Positions 9,695 to 20,400 of a stretch of 64,000 nucleotides of DNA are shown in pieces; within the stretch, counting starts at the first letter, position 1, and each line of letters starts with the position of its first letter. Source of the stretch: an uncultured Flavobacteriales bacterium. GTDB taxonomy: Bacteria; Bacteroidota; Bacteroidia; Flavobacteriales_D; Parvicellaceae. The stretch covers positions 1 through 64,000 of the forward strand of contig CALSNM010000022.1 of assembly GCA_943787725.1 (NCBI GenBank), read 5' to 3'. The notes under the pieces were generated by a model that worked only from the letters and a program-made list of their open reading frames with translations, made no database searches and was not told the DNA's origin. A program made the translations under genes and the position numbers.

Positions 9695-10438
9695 CTACCC
9701 CTTAATATATGGATAACTAACTTTTGTAAGAAACAGACCGTGCCCTGGAACAGATGTTCCTGCTTGCCCTCTATCTTTATTTTCTATAATTTTTTCAAAC
9801 TGATCAATAGTAATCTTTCCAACCCCCACTTCAATCATAGTCCCAACAATTGCCCTAACCATGTTCCGTAGGAATCTATTGGCAGTAATTTCAAATACGA
9901 GAGACTCACCCTCTACCTTCCACAGAGCCTTTTTAATATCACAATTATTTGTTTTTGTTTCGGTATTTACTTTACTAAACGAAGTGAAATCAGCATAATT
10001 TAAAAGGCAACTACACGCTTCATTCATAGCCTCTAAATCTAATCTTCTTGTATTATAATATGAGATATCTGTGAGGAAAGGGTTCTTCTTTTGATGGATA
10101 TAATATTGATATGTTCTTGAAACTGCGTCGAACCTTGTATGACTTCCTTCTGGAACATCAATCAATCGATGCACAACTATATCCTCCGGTAAAAGTGCAT
10201 TCACCTTGAAAACAAGTTTATCTAAATCTATCTTTTCATTGGTTTCAAAATGAAAATAAAATTGTTTTGCATGAACGCCACTATCTGTTCTGCCGCATCC
10301 AATGCAATTAAATTCAGTTTCCCGAAGAACAATATTAAATGCTTTCTCAGCAGCAGATTGAACAGTAATGGCATTTGGTTGCTTTTGCCATCCATGATAA
10401 TGCTTCCCGTTATAACTTATTTCAGCAAATAGGCGCAT
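9695..10438 (-). CDS. truA: tRNA pseudouridine(38-40) synthase TruA
   Basis: TruA isomerises uridines 38-40 in the anticodon arm of many tRNAs. The catalytic aspartate is D52 in GCGRTDSGVHAKQ. The N-terminus (AEISYNGKHYHGWQKQP) and the motif RFLRNMVRAIVGTMIEVG are standard. The length (247) is normal. It lies 6 bases downstream of cmk on the same strand, so the two are likely co-transcribed. Confidence 0.95.
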   Translation of the reverse strand: MRLFAEISYNGKHYHGWQKQPNAITVQSAAEKAFNIVLRETEFNCIGCGRTDSGVHAKQFYFHFETNEKIDLDKLVFKVNALLPEDIVVHRLIDVPEGSHTRFDAVSRTYQYYIHQKKNPFLTDISYYNTRRLDLEAMNEACSCLLNYADFTSFSKVNTETKTNNCDIKKALWKVEGESLVFEITANRFLRNMVRAIVGTMIEVGVGKITIDQFEKIIENKDRGQAGTSVPGHGLFLTKVSYPYIKG

Positions 10439-10444
10439 GTGAAC

Positions 10445-11137
10445 TTATGAAATTAGTTTTTCATTAACTAGGTGAATAGCTTTTTGAAATGTTTCCTGTT
10501 TCGATAAAAATGAATTATCGATTTCAATAGCATCTTCGGCTTTAACCAAAGGACTTTCTTTTCGATTAGAATCGGCAATATCTCTTGACTTTACATTTTC
10601 AATAACATCTTCCAACGATACCTCATGACCACCTTCTAAATATTCTTTGTATCTTCTAGCAGCCCTGATATCGAGATTGGCAGTTATCCATAATTTCAAC
10701 TCTGCATCTGGAAAAACCACTGTTCCGATATCCCTTCCATCCATGACAACACTCTTATTCTTTCCCAAATTTTGTTGAAACTCAACTAGTTTTTCTCGAA
10801 CTTCTTTAATTTTACTTATGGCACTTACACAGTTCGATACGCGCATTTCTCTAATCTCATCTTCTACCCTCAGACCATTCAAAAAAGTATCTGAGTTGCC
10901 ACTAGTCCTATTATAATTGAAAGATATATTAATGCTTTTCAATGATTTTATTACATTTTCGTTCTTAATATCTTCATCATTATTTATGATGCCATTATTT
11001 AAACAATAAAGTGTTACCGCTCTGTACATAGCTCCAGAATCAATATATACATATGACAATTCCTTTGCTAAAAACTTTGCCAAGGTACTTTTACCACAGG
11101 CTGAATGACCATCTAAGGCTATAACTATCTTCTTCAT
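10445..11137 (-). CDS. cmk: Cytidylate kinase
   Basis: Cmk phosphorylates CMP and dCMP to their diphosphates. The P-loop is GHSACGKST near the N-terminus, followed by YIDSGAMYRAVT (the nucleotide-monophosphate kinase signature), MDGRDIGTVVFP and RAARRYKE. The protein is about 230 residues, normal for the family. The ATG at 11137 is preferred; a TTG four codons upstream (11149) falls against the terminator hairpin. It is followed by truA. Confidence 0.94.
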   Translation of the reverse strand: MKKIVIALDGHSACGKSTLAKFLAKELSYVYIDSGAMYRAVTLYCLNNGIINNDEDIKNENVIKSLKSINISFNYNRTSGNSDTFLNGLRVEDEIREMRVSNCVSAISKIKEVREKLVEFQQNLGKNKSVVMDGRDIGTVVFPDAELKLWITANLDIRAARRYKEYLEGGHEVSLEDVIENVKSRDIADSNRKESPLVKAEDAIEIDNSFLSKQETFQKAIHLVNEKLIS

Positions 11138-11147
11138 ATTTTTTATC

Positions 11148-11194
11148 AAAAAAAAGCCGTTTACTTCGATGTCAATCGCAGTAAACGGCTTTTT
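11148..11194 (-). terminator. Intrinsic terminator after siaC
   Basis: A perfect 10-bp stem has arms AGCCGTTTAC and GTAAACGGCT and a 16-base loop, flanked by an A-run on the left and T-run on the right. Read on the minus strand it ends the siaB-siaC transcript just before cmk; it would also work on the plus strand. Confidence 0.85.
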
Positions 11195-11213
11195 AGTAAA
11201 TCTTTACAAAAGA

Positions 11214-11588
11214 CTAAAGCTCTTCTACTTCAATCATTTTAAATGGAAGATCTATAATTGCCTGGTAGTCTTCACCTGCTTCAAGCATATCTTCATCATC
11301 TTCCTCATAATACCAGTTAACTTTAACCTCCGTACCGGACAATGTCTCTAATTTTTTAAAAACATCTAGAATACATTTTGAAGAACTGGTATTAAAATAT
11401 TCTAATTGAACATTTACTTCTGTAATATCTTTTGGCGCACCGCCGTATGCACCTATCCAATCAATAACTGGTTTATAAAATTCTATTGAATTTTCTGGTA
11501 TAGAACGTCCTTTTATTAAAAGTTTACCAACACCTTCAAACTCTACAGTTGGTGTTTTTGCTGATCCATCAATTGTTAAATTATCCAT
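11214..11588 (-). CDS. SiaC-family regulatory phosphoprotein (DUF1987)
   Basis: This 124-residue protein matches DUF1987/SiaC by length and by the signature LEYFNTSSSKCI. In Pseudomonas aeruginosa SiaC is phosphorylated on a threonine by SiaB and, when unphosphorylated, activates the diguanylate cyclase SiaD. T67 here is the matching residue (family knowledge, placed by the motif). Other typical stretches are FEGVGKLLIKGRSIPEN and WYYEEDDEDML. It is the second gene of a pair, 7 bases after the siaB-like gene. No SiaA phosphatase or SiaD cyclase gene is in the window. Confidence 0.85.
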   Translation of the reverse strand: MDNLTIDGSAKTPTVEFEGVGKLLIKGRSIPENSIEFYKPVIDWIGAYGGAPKDITEVNVQLEYFNTSSSKCILDVFKKLETLSGTEVKVNWYYEEDDEDMLEAGEDYQAIIDLPFKMIEVEEL

Positions 11589-11595
11589 TTCTAAT

Positions 11596-12153
11596 TTATT
11601 TTTGTACTATTTTTACTATTAATGTGAAGAAGGAATATTCTTCGTCTATTTTGATAAAATCATACGTTAATTTCTGGCCTGATTTTTTTGCTATATCAAT
11701 AAAGCCTAATCCTCCTCCCCCTTTGGAACTCATCTCTCCATTATTAAGCGTAGATTTATAATACGCCTTCAATTCATCTCTTTCCAGGGAATTAATATGA
11801 TCTATTCTTCCTCTTAATTTTTCAATGTTTTCATTGCCTATAAAATTACCGGTTATTATATTGTAATACCCGGCATGACGACTAATCATAAAAATTGCAG
11901 ATTTCTTTTTTGAAATTTCTTCTTTCGTTCCTTTAACTTCAAAATCATCAATATGATGATACAAGTTTTGAAGACACTCTACCAAAACATTAAAAACCTT
12001 CTTTTTTGTTTTTGGCTCTTCATTCAAATCTTCCATCTTTTCCTCCATTATTTGGAGAACAGATGTCAACAGTTCAGAAGTTATAGCACCTTTGAACGAC
12101 AGTAATATATCATTCTTTTCCATATTATTATATAAATCAAAGACGTCTATCAT
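11596..12153 (-). CDS. SiaB-family protein kinase (DUF6272)
   Basis: This 185-residue protein resembles SiaB kinases, which have a GHKL ATPase-like fold. An N-box-like helix is present (VLVECLQNLYHH) and a glycine-rich G-box-like loop (GGGGLGFIDIAKKSG). In the Sia system SiaB phosphorylates SiaC and thereby switches off the output. The direct partner SiaC is encoded just downstream. An alternative start at codon 11 (12123, MEKNDIL) is possible. Chemotaxis or biofilm outputs in Flavobacteriales would be inference. Confidence 0.82.
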   Translation of the reverse strand: MIDVFDLYNNMEKNDILLSFKGAITSELLTSVLQIMEEKMEDLNEEPKTKKKVFNVLVECLQNLYHHIDDFEVKGTKEEISKKKSAIFMISRHAGYYNIITGNFIGNENIEKLRGRIDHINSLERDELKAYYKSTLNNGEMSSKGGGGLGFIDIAKKSGQKLTYDFIKIDEEYSFFTLIVKIVQK

Positions 12154-12514
12154 TCTGGCTAATCGTACAATTTTGGAACAAATATAACAATTTGTTCTGT
12201 TTACCCAATACTTTTGGATAATCTCTTAGTATAATTAAACATCGGCAATTTACATCGCTCTAGCTCAATTGTGAAAACTTCTCTTCAATAGATTAACTAA
12301 CTCAAAAACAAAGCATTTACCCCAAAATCTATTGTATTAGAATTATTGTTTTTATCGTTAAAATCTTCAAAATAACGTACTAACTAGTTCTAGCATATAA
12401 TTCCTAGTTAATTTCTCTATTCCTATTTTTCATTTGAAGACAGAAAATAAATTGAAAATCAAAATTTCATGTTATTATTCATAAAGAGATATATTTGCCG
12501 CTTAAAAGTTAGCA
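12154..12514. other. Intergenic region between siaB and the methyltransferase gene
   Basis: These 361 bases separate divergent genes. I see no ORF with family resemblance and no strong hairpin; it is AT-rich. The only signal is the -7 box for the rightward gene at 12490. Confidence 0.6.
12490..12497 (+). promoter_or_regulatory. Candidate -7 promoter box of the methyltransferase gene
   Basis: TATATTTG matches the TAnnTTTG consensus exactly and ends 17 bases before the ATG at 12515. The -33 region shows no clear TTG at the ideal distance. Confidence 0.45.
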
Positions 12515-13237
12515 ATGGAATGGTTTGAAACCTGGTTTGATTCTGAATATTATCATAAACTCTATATAAATAGAGATTATGAAGAAGCTGAACAATTTAT
12601 CACTAATTTAATTACCAATCTTAAACTTGATTTGAAGTCAAACATTCTAGATTTGGCATGTGGAAAAGGTAGGCATTCAATATTTTTAAATAAAATAGGA
12701 TTTAAAACTATGGGGGTTGACTTATCTCCAAAAAGTATTGCTTTTGCAAAAAAATTCAATAATGCCAACCTTCGCTTTGAAGTAAGAGATATGCGGGAAT
12801 CATTTTGTGAAGACCAATTTCATGCCATTTTCAATTTATTCACAAGCTTTGGATATTTCGAGTCTAAAACCGAAAATATAAAAGTTCTAAAAGCGATAGA
12901 GAGCATGTTAAAAAAAAACGGAGTATTTGTTATCGACTTCATGAATACAAATAAAGTTATTAGCAATCTTGTAAATGAAGAAACAAAATTTATCGATCAG
13001 ATTAATTTTCGATTAAAACGTGCTTATGAAAACGGAAATATTGTGAAAACCATTGATTTTACCGATAAGGAAAAAGATTTTCATTTTACCGAAAAAGTAC
13101 AAGCGTTATTTCCGGAAGATTTTCAATCTTTGATTTCGCAAACAAATTTGAAAATAGATTCTATCTTTGGCGATTACAATTTAAACCCATTTGACCGAGA
13201 GGTTTCTGATAGATTGATAATTGTAGGGAGAAAATGA
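12515..13237 (+). CDS. Class I SAM-dependent methyltransferase
   Basis: This 240-residue protein has Rossmann-fold methyltransferase motif I as NILDLACGKGRHS, followed by the acidic loop MGVDLSPKSI that binds the SAM ribose. A further strand is FHAIFNLFTSFGYF. The substrate is not evident; proteins of this type include small-molecule and thiopurine-like methyltransferases. It overlaps the ZIP transporter gene by four bases (ATGA at 13234), which implies co-translation, though no functional link is obvious. Confidence 0.85.
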   Translation: MEWFETWFDSEYYHKLYINRDYEEAEQFITNLITNLKLDLKSNILDLACGKGRHSIFLNKIGFKTMGVDLSPKSIAFAKKFNNANLRFEVRDMRESFCEDQFHAIFNLFTSFGYFESKTENIKVLKAIESMLKKNGVFVIDFMNTNKVISNLVNEETKFIDQINFRLKRAYENGNIVKTIDFTDKEKDFHFTEKVQALFPEDFQSLISQTNLKIDSIFGDYNLNPFDREVSDRLIIVGRK

Positions 13238-14013
13238 TGGATAGTTGGCTAGTAATGATTGTTTTATTTGGAAGTGTTTCTTTAGCTGGAATACTGACGC
13301 TGCTATTTGATAGTTTCTTCTCCAAAATAAAACAATACGTAACAACTATTGGTGTTTCTTTTGTATTAAGTCTAATCTGCATTCATATTTTACCCGAGTT
13401 ATTTGCGAATACCGCTCCCAACTTAGGCGTATATCTATTGGTGGGTTTTTTAATTCAAATTATATTAGAATTATTCTCAAGGGGTGTAGAGCATGGACAC
13501 GTTCACGGACATGAGCATAGCCATAAAGAAGGGTTCGATGTTTCTAATAAGGTTATTTACACGCTTTTCTTTGGATTGTGCGCGCATGCATTTATCGAAG
13601 GAATACCTCTATTCATTATTGATGACTTTCAGCACCATGGTCATACACATGCTCATGCTTCTCAAGGTGCATTCTCTTCTATTTTTTTCTGGGCAATAGT
13701 TTCACATAAAATACCAGTTGCAATTGTTTTGATGCTTTTCTTTATTTCAGCAAAAATTAAAAAATCTACCGCGCTGATATTATTTTTCACTTTTGCTTTT
13801 ATGAGCCCTCTTGGAGGCCTTGCAGGCATCTTTTTACAAGACCAAAACTGGTTTAATTTTTTAAGTGTGAACTTACTGGCAATTACATCAGGAATGTTAC
13901 TACACATTACTACATTACTTATTTTCGAGGAGTACCATAACAATAAAGACAAGGTTAAAAATATATTTCTCATTATTGGAGGAATTCTTTTAGGCCTTAT
14001 CATTTTTAGCTAG
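13234..14013 (+). CDS. ZIP family divalent metal transporter
   Basis: This 259-residue polytopic protein has about eight transmembrane segments. The conserved ZIP helix IV is HAFIEGIPLFI and helix V is SHKIPVAIVLMLFF; their His and Glu residues form the binuclear metal site. Two His-rich loops (HGHVHGHEHSH and HHGHTHAHA) flank helix IV and probably sense or gather zinc. The direction is expected to be import of zinc or iron into the cytoplasm. It is the second gene of a translationally coupled pair. Confidence 0.9.
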   Translation: MMDSWLVMIVLFGSVSLAGILTLLFDSFFSKIKQYVTTIGVSFVLSLICIHILPELFANTAPNLGVYLLVGFLIQIILELFSRGVEHGHVHGHEHSHKEGFDVSNKVIYTLFFGLCAHAFIEGIPLFIIDDFQHHGHTHAHASQGAFSSIFFWAIVSHKIPVAIVLMLFFISAKIKKSTALILFFTFAFMSPLGGLAGIFLQDQNWFNFLSVNLLAITSGMLLHITTLLIFEEYHNNKDKVKNIFLIIGGILLGLIIFS

Positions 14014-14066
14014 CATTTTTTTATATTTGTCTCATATCAAATTTAAGTTTATTCAAGAATTTAGAA

Positions 14067-14775
14067 ATGGGAAGAGCGTTTGAGTTTAGAAAAGCAAGAA
14101 AAATGAAAAGGTGGTCTAAAATGGCCAAAACGTTTACTAAAATCGGAAAAGACATCGTAATTGCCGTTAAAGAAGGTGGATCGGATCCCGAAACAAACGC
14201 CAGATTGCGAGCAGTGATGCAAAATGCAAAGACTGCCAACATGCCAAAGGAAAATGTTGAAAGAGCCATAAAAAAGGCTACCGATAAAGACACTTCCGAC
14301 TATAAAGAAATTTTATTTGAAGGTTACGGTCCCTATGGAATTGCTATTTTAATAGAAACAGCAACAGATAACAACAACAGGACAGTAGCAAGTATGCGCA
14401 ATTATTTCACGCATAACGGAGGTAGTATGGGTACATCGGGATCTGTGGAATTCATGTTTGAAAAAAATTGTCACTTTAGCATTCCCAAAGGAGAAATCGA
14501 TTTGGAAGAATTAGAATTTGAATTGATTGATTATGGTGCTGAAGATGTATTTGAAGATGATGAAAATATAATGATTTATGGTTCTTTCGAAAATTTTGGA
14601 TCGCTCCAGAAAGAGCTAGAAAACAAAAAATATGAAATTCTATCCTCAGGGTTTGAAAGAATACCAAACAACACAACCAAACTGATCCGAAGAGCAAGAA
14701 GCGGAAGTTGAAAAATTACTGGAAAAATTTGAAGACGATGAAGACGTTCAAAGCGTCTATCACTCGATGGGTTAA
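14067..14775 (+). CDS. YebC/PmpR family transcriptional regulator or translation factor (C-terminal frameshift)
   Basis: The N-terminus MGRAFEFRKARKMKRWSKMA and the block GSDPETNARLR are diagnostic for the YebC family (TACO1-like), reported as DNA-binding regulators and as helpers of translation through proline stretches. The open frame stops at 14711 after 214 residues, ending NTTKLIRRARSGS. Another frame continues from about 14690 as EEQEAEVEKLLEKFEDDED and ends HSMG at 14775, exactly the family's usual C-terminus. A single-base indel therefore lies between about 14665 and 14690. The repaired protein has about 235 residues, the normal length. Confidence 0.88.
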
Positions 14776-14778
14776 TTG

Positions 14779-16299
14779 CTACAATCTGCCTTGTAAGGTT
14801 TCAACCATTACATAGTAAAAAGGTTTCTTTAGCATTTTAGCTTTAAGCCAACAATAAAAAGATGAGGCTATCAAATCTTCGTGATCTATTGGCCAGCGCT
14901 CTAAAGTTTGATCAACATACGCATTAAACTCTTTGGAAGATACCCAATAAGGTTTATCTATGCACACCCTAATAAACTCAAGAAAAGAGCATACTCTATT
15001 ATAAATAGGCATTTTCAGGAATGACGCATGTTGTTTCTCGAATGACTTAATTCGATTCATTGCGATTTCAACATTACCTCTCTCGTACAAATTCAATATC
15101 TCACCTAAATTCTTACGCAAGATCCACTCTTTACCCATTTTTTTCTCTAGCCATTTGTCACTATTCTCTATCGAATAAATAATCTTATTTGATTCTTTAT
15201 ATTTTTCAAGCTCAAAATAGTAAACTCCCAAATTGATTTTCATATTCAATACATCTTGGATTGATAGGATATCTATATTTATGGAAAGAGCTTCTTCAAT
15301 AACGCGTATCGATTCTTCAACGTTACCTTCTATATTCTGAACAGTAGCGTATAGCAATAAATACCTAGGGTAAAATTTACGAGAATAAGATTTAGCATAC
15401 TTTGCTATATCCTTTTTAAATAACATCAAATACTCTAAAGACTCCTTAAATTTTTTATTTCGATACAAGATATGTGCTATCATGTACAATATATTTAGTT
15501 TATAGAAATGATCTTTTTTCTTAAAACCAACACTATTTTCAATTTGATTAAAGCTCTCTATAACCAGAGGCTCGAATTTATAATATTCTTTTTTCGCGAG
15601 AACAGAACCTCTGACAATTGCTAGTAAATTATGGATGATTTTCGGTCTTTCTAATGCTGCATTGTACAAATCATATTCATACATCACTTTCGTTACCTCT
15701 TTCTGTATTTCAATCGGTTTGCCATGTATACGATACTCGTCTAATTTAATTTGTAATATTGCATTAGCGATATTTGCACGTTCGTCTTCATCCGCCAAGC
15801 TTTTATTAGTCTTCCATTTTTCAATAATTTGATCAATCTTAGGAGCATAATCACTATTTGCATTTTCTATTTGAACATTCAAAATATTATCCAATAAATC
15901 AAATTGCTCATTATTAATGGCCAATTGTTCACTTTTAATTAAGTATATCCAACCTAACCTATCGTTATCATTTTCGAATAAAAACCTAGACAATGTTAGC
16001 AACCCCATTATTGAAGATGATGATGTAGTATCCTCATCAATTCGTTTAACAACTATAAAATCTGTTAAATGCTTTAACAATCGTTTTCGAATAGAGTGAT
16101 ATGCATTCATGTTTAAATCGTCATAGAGTCGCTTTACTATTTCTTTTGCTGGATAAGATTCCGTTTCACACAAAATTTCAAATAGCTCTAAATCCTTTCG
16201 ATTCTTTCTATTTCTCTGACGATTAATAAAAGATCTAAACTCTTTTTTATCGTCGTTATTCAATAAATGAATGATATCTTTTACATTATCTACGTACAC
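14779..16299 (-). CDS. Large all-helical protein of unknown function (TPR-like)
   Basis: I do not recognise a named family. The 506 residues are almost entirely helical, rich in Lys, Glu, Leu and Ile, with no signal peptide. Segments such as YPRYLLLYATVQNIEG followed by ESIRVIEEALSIN, and MKINLGVYYFELEKYKES, have the spacing of tetratricopeptide-like helical hairpins (around residues 290-400). The first 80 residues (DKKEFRSFINRQRNRKNRKD) form a distinct helical, Lys/Arg-rich domain. A cytoplasmic scaffold role is plausible but unsupported by neighbours. It converges with yebC 3 bases away. Confidence 0.7.
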   Translation of the reverse strand: MYVDNVKDIIHLLNNDDKKEFRSFINRQRNRKNRKDLELFEILCETESYPAKEIVKRLYDDLNMNAYHSIRKRLLKHLTDFIVVKRIDEDTTSSSSIMGLLTLSRFLFENDNDRLGWIYLIKSEQLAINNEQFDLLDNILNVQIENANSDYAPKIDQIIEKWKTNKSLADEDERANIANAILQIKLDEYRIHGKPIEIQKEVTKVMYEYDLYNAALERPKIIHNLLAIVRGSVLAKKEYYKFEPLVIESFNQIENSVGFKKKDHFYKLNILYMIAHILYRNKKFKESLEYLMLFKKDIAKYAKSYSRKFYPRYLLLYATVQNIEGNVEESIRVIEEALSINIDILSIQDVLNMKINLGVYYFELEKYKESNKIIYSIENSDKWLEKKMGKEWILRKNLGEILNLYERGNVEIAMNRIKSFEKQHASFLKMPIYNRVCSFLEFIRVCIDKPYWVSSKEFNAYVDQTLERWPIDHEDLIASSFYCWLKAKMLKKPFYYVMVETLQGRL

Positions 16300-16541
16300 C
16301 CCTGTAAAGTACGTATTTTAACACATATAAGCATTTTTTATAAAGATAAATAAAGGAAAAACATATTCGAAAAATACGGATATAAAAAAACACGGTTACA
16401 TCTACCCAACCCTCAATGGAGCTACAATGTTTAAATTAATCAACTTCTGCGCTCTTCCGAAACTTACACATGTACTCCTTTCGCAGAAATTATTAACAAG
16501 GTTTAACATTCATGAATATGTATTTTGTATATATTGGATGT

Positions 16542-17225
16542 ATGAAGTACATAACTACAGTTGCTATATTCTTTCTCTACTCTTTGGAGATTTTAATCCT
16601 ACTTTTATGTACCTATTTGACAATTGCACTTATAGGAGCATCCTTACCAATTAATACAGACTATAACCCAGAAAATGGGGAAATTGAAATATTCATCATT
16701 TCCAATGGTGTTCATACAGATATATGTCTGCCAGTTGAAACTACTTTAATTAATTGGACTGAGTTTATTGATACTAAAACCTTCAGTGGAATCCATCAAA
16801 ATCCTCAATTCATCTCCATTGGATGGGGTGATAAAGGCTTCTTTCTAGACACTCCATCATGGAGTGACCTCAAAACTTCAACAGCTATTAATGCGGCTTT
16901 TCTGCCCAGTTCAACCGCCATGCATGTTACTTATTTTCTCAGAAAACCTATTGAAAGCCAAAGCATTAAAAGATGTGTAATTACAAAAGAAAAATACGCT
17001 GCATTGACTGGATTTATTAAGCAATCATTTGTGATAAATCCAGACACGAGGCCACAATTAATCCCCAATGTTGGATACAAATCTACGGACAATTTTTATG
17101 AAGCTAAAGGGAGTTACTACCTATTCAGGACTTGCAATACTTGGACAAATGATGCTTTAACAACTGCAGGCGTTAGAACCTCAGTTTTAGCGCTTTTTGA
17201 AAATGGGATTTTACGGCACTTGTAA
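16542..17225 (+). CDS. DUF2459/TIGR02117 family membrane-anchored protein
   Basis: This protein of about 227 residues has one N-terminal transmembrane helix (YSLEILILLLCTYLTIALIG). A conserved periplasmic or outer domain follows: ISNGVHTDICLP, FISIGWGDKGFFLDTP and CNTWTNDAL. These are the recurring blocks of TIGR02117/DUF2459, a family once noted near urease genes but of unknown function. The NGVHTD and CNTW positions resemble a catalytic His/Cys pair (inference). The ATG at 16542 starts just before the transmembrane helix; one 10 codons upstream (16512) is possible. Confidence 0.8.
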   Translation: MKYITTVAIFFLYSLEILILLLCTYLTIALIGASLPINTDYNPENGEIEIFIISNGVHTDICLPVETTLINWTEFIDTKTFSGIHQNPQFISIGWGDKGFFLDTPSWSDLKTSTAINAAFLPSSTAMHVTYFLRKPIESQSIKRCVITKEKYAALTGFIKQSFVINPDTRPQLIPNVGYKSTDNFYEAKGSYYLFRTCNTWTNDALTTAGVRTSVLALFENGILRHL

Positions 17226-17405
17226 TTCAATTATTTGGAAATGAAATTTACGGTTTAATATTCATTTTACAGAAATTTTTTTTTTGAAAGCTTGATTAAA
17301 ATTTAAAAATAGAGTCCATAGGTTATTCCAGTTATTGACTTTACCCATGTAATTTTGAAACATTGTAATTACGTAGCATAAATTTATTAGATAAAATTTG
17401 AATAA

Positions 17406-20400
17406 CTACAAAGGCTCAATAATTAAATACCCTCCTTTATTCTTAATAACATCTGTATTAATATTTTTTAATTCAATATATATGTATTCATCACCTGACA
17501 CCGATAAACCTGAGTTGAATGAAGAAACATTGTAAATTACCGCACCAGAGCTATTATGATCACTTGTTGAAAATGTATGAAGGGTTGTTTCTCCATTTGT
17601 TGAATAATCCGATTTTGTGACAATTACATTAGCTGGACCATTTATCATATTTAAATACAATCCAACTATTTTATACCCTCTTGGAGCAAATGCTGTGTAC
17701 CACTGGCCGTTGCCATCATCTGTTTCAAAAATATTCCCATAACCATCAGCTTCAGTAGAGAACCCACCCATATTACATAGAAAATCGAAAGGACTTATTA
17801 GTATTTTATCAGAATAACCATTCCAACCTATTCTAGAGTCACCATTTACATCTAATTTATAGTCAGGAGATGTTGTTCCTACCCCTACATTTCCATCTCC
17901 ATGTATTGTCATTCGCGCACTATTATTTGTTCTTAAATAAATAGGCTTTGTTGCGGATGAAGAAGGGTTAGCAGAAATGTATAAAGGTTTTTGATTTGCT
18001 GCTGGATCATCAGAAGTAATATAATTTCCTGATGCGTCAGCGCTAAATTCAATGTAATTGGCTCCATCTTGCCTAATAATTTTGGTTTTAGCTTTTAGCT
18101 CTAATTCTTTAGCTGAAAAATCACCTTTTATCAGAGGTGTTGCGGTAGATGAATTTGATATGTAAAGAGTATTCGACCCTGTTTCGTTATAGCCTGCTTG
18201 ATAGCCAATGAATACATTCTTATCCCCATTACCTAAATAACCAGCATAATATCCCATTGCCACATTATAATCGCCATCAACATTACTGTATAGAGCTCTT
18301 TGACCAAATGCATCGTTACCTATACCTGTTGTTGTGGACCTAAGTGCGTTAGTTCCAAATGCATTATTATTATCCCCACTAACAATCGAATATAATGAAG
18401 CGAAACCTATCGCATTATTATAGTTGGCATTATTAAACATTGAAGTACTTGCACCTCTCATGGCAGCATAACCAAATGCTGTATTTCCAACATTTGAGTT
18501 ATTTCCATAGATCATTGAATAAGAACCTACTGAAGTATTGTACGATCCATCTATTTGTTCGTATTGAGATGCATAACCAACAGCAGTATTATGATCTCCT
18601 GATGTCAAATCAATTAATGAATTATAACCCAAACCAGTATTGTATCCCCCACCAGCATCATTTGAATTACCTGTATTAGTTCCAAGAAATACATTCTTTG
18701 TTCCAAGCCCATCACTACCATCAGATAAATCATCAATGCTACCGGCACCGCTATTGTTATCAATATAAGTTTTTACCGCTTTTTCTGTTGGTAAAGCATC
18801 ATCACTGTTACCTGCCAAAGTTCCGTCTGTAGAAAACTCATTTATACTTGTTCCATTTTGTAGTTGAAAATTACCGTTTTGATCAATTCTAGCAACCTCA
18901 TTTAATGTTGATTGACCAGTTTGAAAACGAATACCGTCTCTAGATGTTGAGTTTATTTCTAACCCTAAGTAAGCTGTCCCAGATGTTCTAGCTAATCTTA
19001 TTTCAGCAGCAGCGTTAGCCTCAGTATTCTCCAAACTTAGTAGGAGCGAAGAATAACCAACATTTCCAACTATATCGTTGTAAAGATTAATATTACCTCC
19101 ATATGCATTAATATCACCTGAATTATTTATTGAATTTCCAAAATAAGAATTTCCAGTAGCAGCGTCAATTCTTAAATTCTCTGTTGTTGTTCCTGGATTA
19201 TAAATTTTAAAATATCCAAGCCCAGAACTATTTGCATTTCTAAATAATCGTATAGTTTGAGCTCCGCCGCCAGTTGATACGGCATCTATATCCAACATCG
19301 TACTTTCATTCGTTGTACCATTAAAATGTATTATTTGAGACTGCGAATCAGCATGTCCTATTAATTCAAGATACCCCGCTTGATTATTTTCATTAATTCT
19401 CAAAGTTGGACTTGAGGATGATACAATTTCTAATTTGGTATTAGGATTTGTTGTTCCAATACCAATATTCCCATTGTCATCAATCAATAATCTGTGACTA
19501 CCATTCCAAAATGATAAAGCCGCTGAATTAACACTTGCATTTCCATTGGATAAGATATCCCAATAACTTCCTCCTATACTCGTGTTGTTTAATCTTAAAC
19601 CTGTATACTGAGCATCCTCCTCAATTTCAAGTCGCCTGCCAGGCGAAGTAGACCCAACACCTAATTTAGTTCCATTATTAAATAAGAAGCTATTAGCAAC
19701 CCAATCTGTACCATTATGCCGAATGGTTTGGCCAGATGTACCCGTAACACTAAAAACCCCATCTTGTCCATCTGCTCCAGCAGGACCGGCAGGGCCTTGT
19801 GCTCCGTCATTACCATCAGCGCCAGTAGGACCGGCAGGACCTTGCGCTCCGTCATTTCCATCTGCTCCAGCAGGACCAACAGGACCTTGAACTCCGTCAT
19901 TTCCATCTGCTCCAGCAGGACCAACAGGACCTTGAACTCCGTCATTTCCATCTATACCAGCAGGACCGGTAGGACCAGCAGGGCCTTGTGCTCCATCATT
20001 ACCATCTGCTCCAGCAGGGCCAACAGGACCTTGAGATCCGTCATTTCCATCTGCTCCAGCAGGACCAACAGGACCTTGAACTCCGTCATTTCCGTCTGCT
20101 CCAGCAGGACCGGTAGGACCTTGTGCTCCGTCATTTCCATCTATACCAGCAGGACCGGCAGGGCCTTGTGCTCCGTCATTACCATCAGCGCCAGTAGGAC
20201 CGGCAGGACCTTGAGATCCGTCATTTCCATCTGCTCCAGCAGGACCAACAGGACCTTGGGCTCCGTCATTTCCATCTGCTCCAGCAGGACCAACAGGACC
20301 TTGTGCTCCGTCATTTCCATCTGCTCCAGTAGGACCGGAAGGGCCTTGTGCTCCGTCATTTCCATCTGCTCCAGCAGGACCGGCAGGACCTTGAGATCCG

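Noticed and set aside
16427-16654. A 75-codon plus-strand ORF upstream of the DUF2459 gene
   Set aside because: It overlaps the DUF2459 gene in another frame and has no coherent sequence features.
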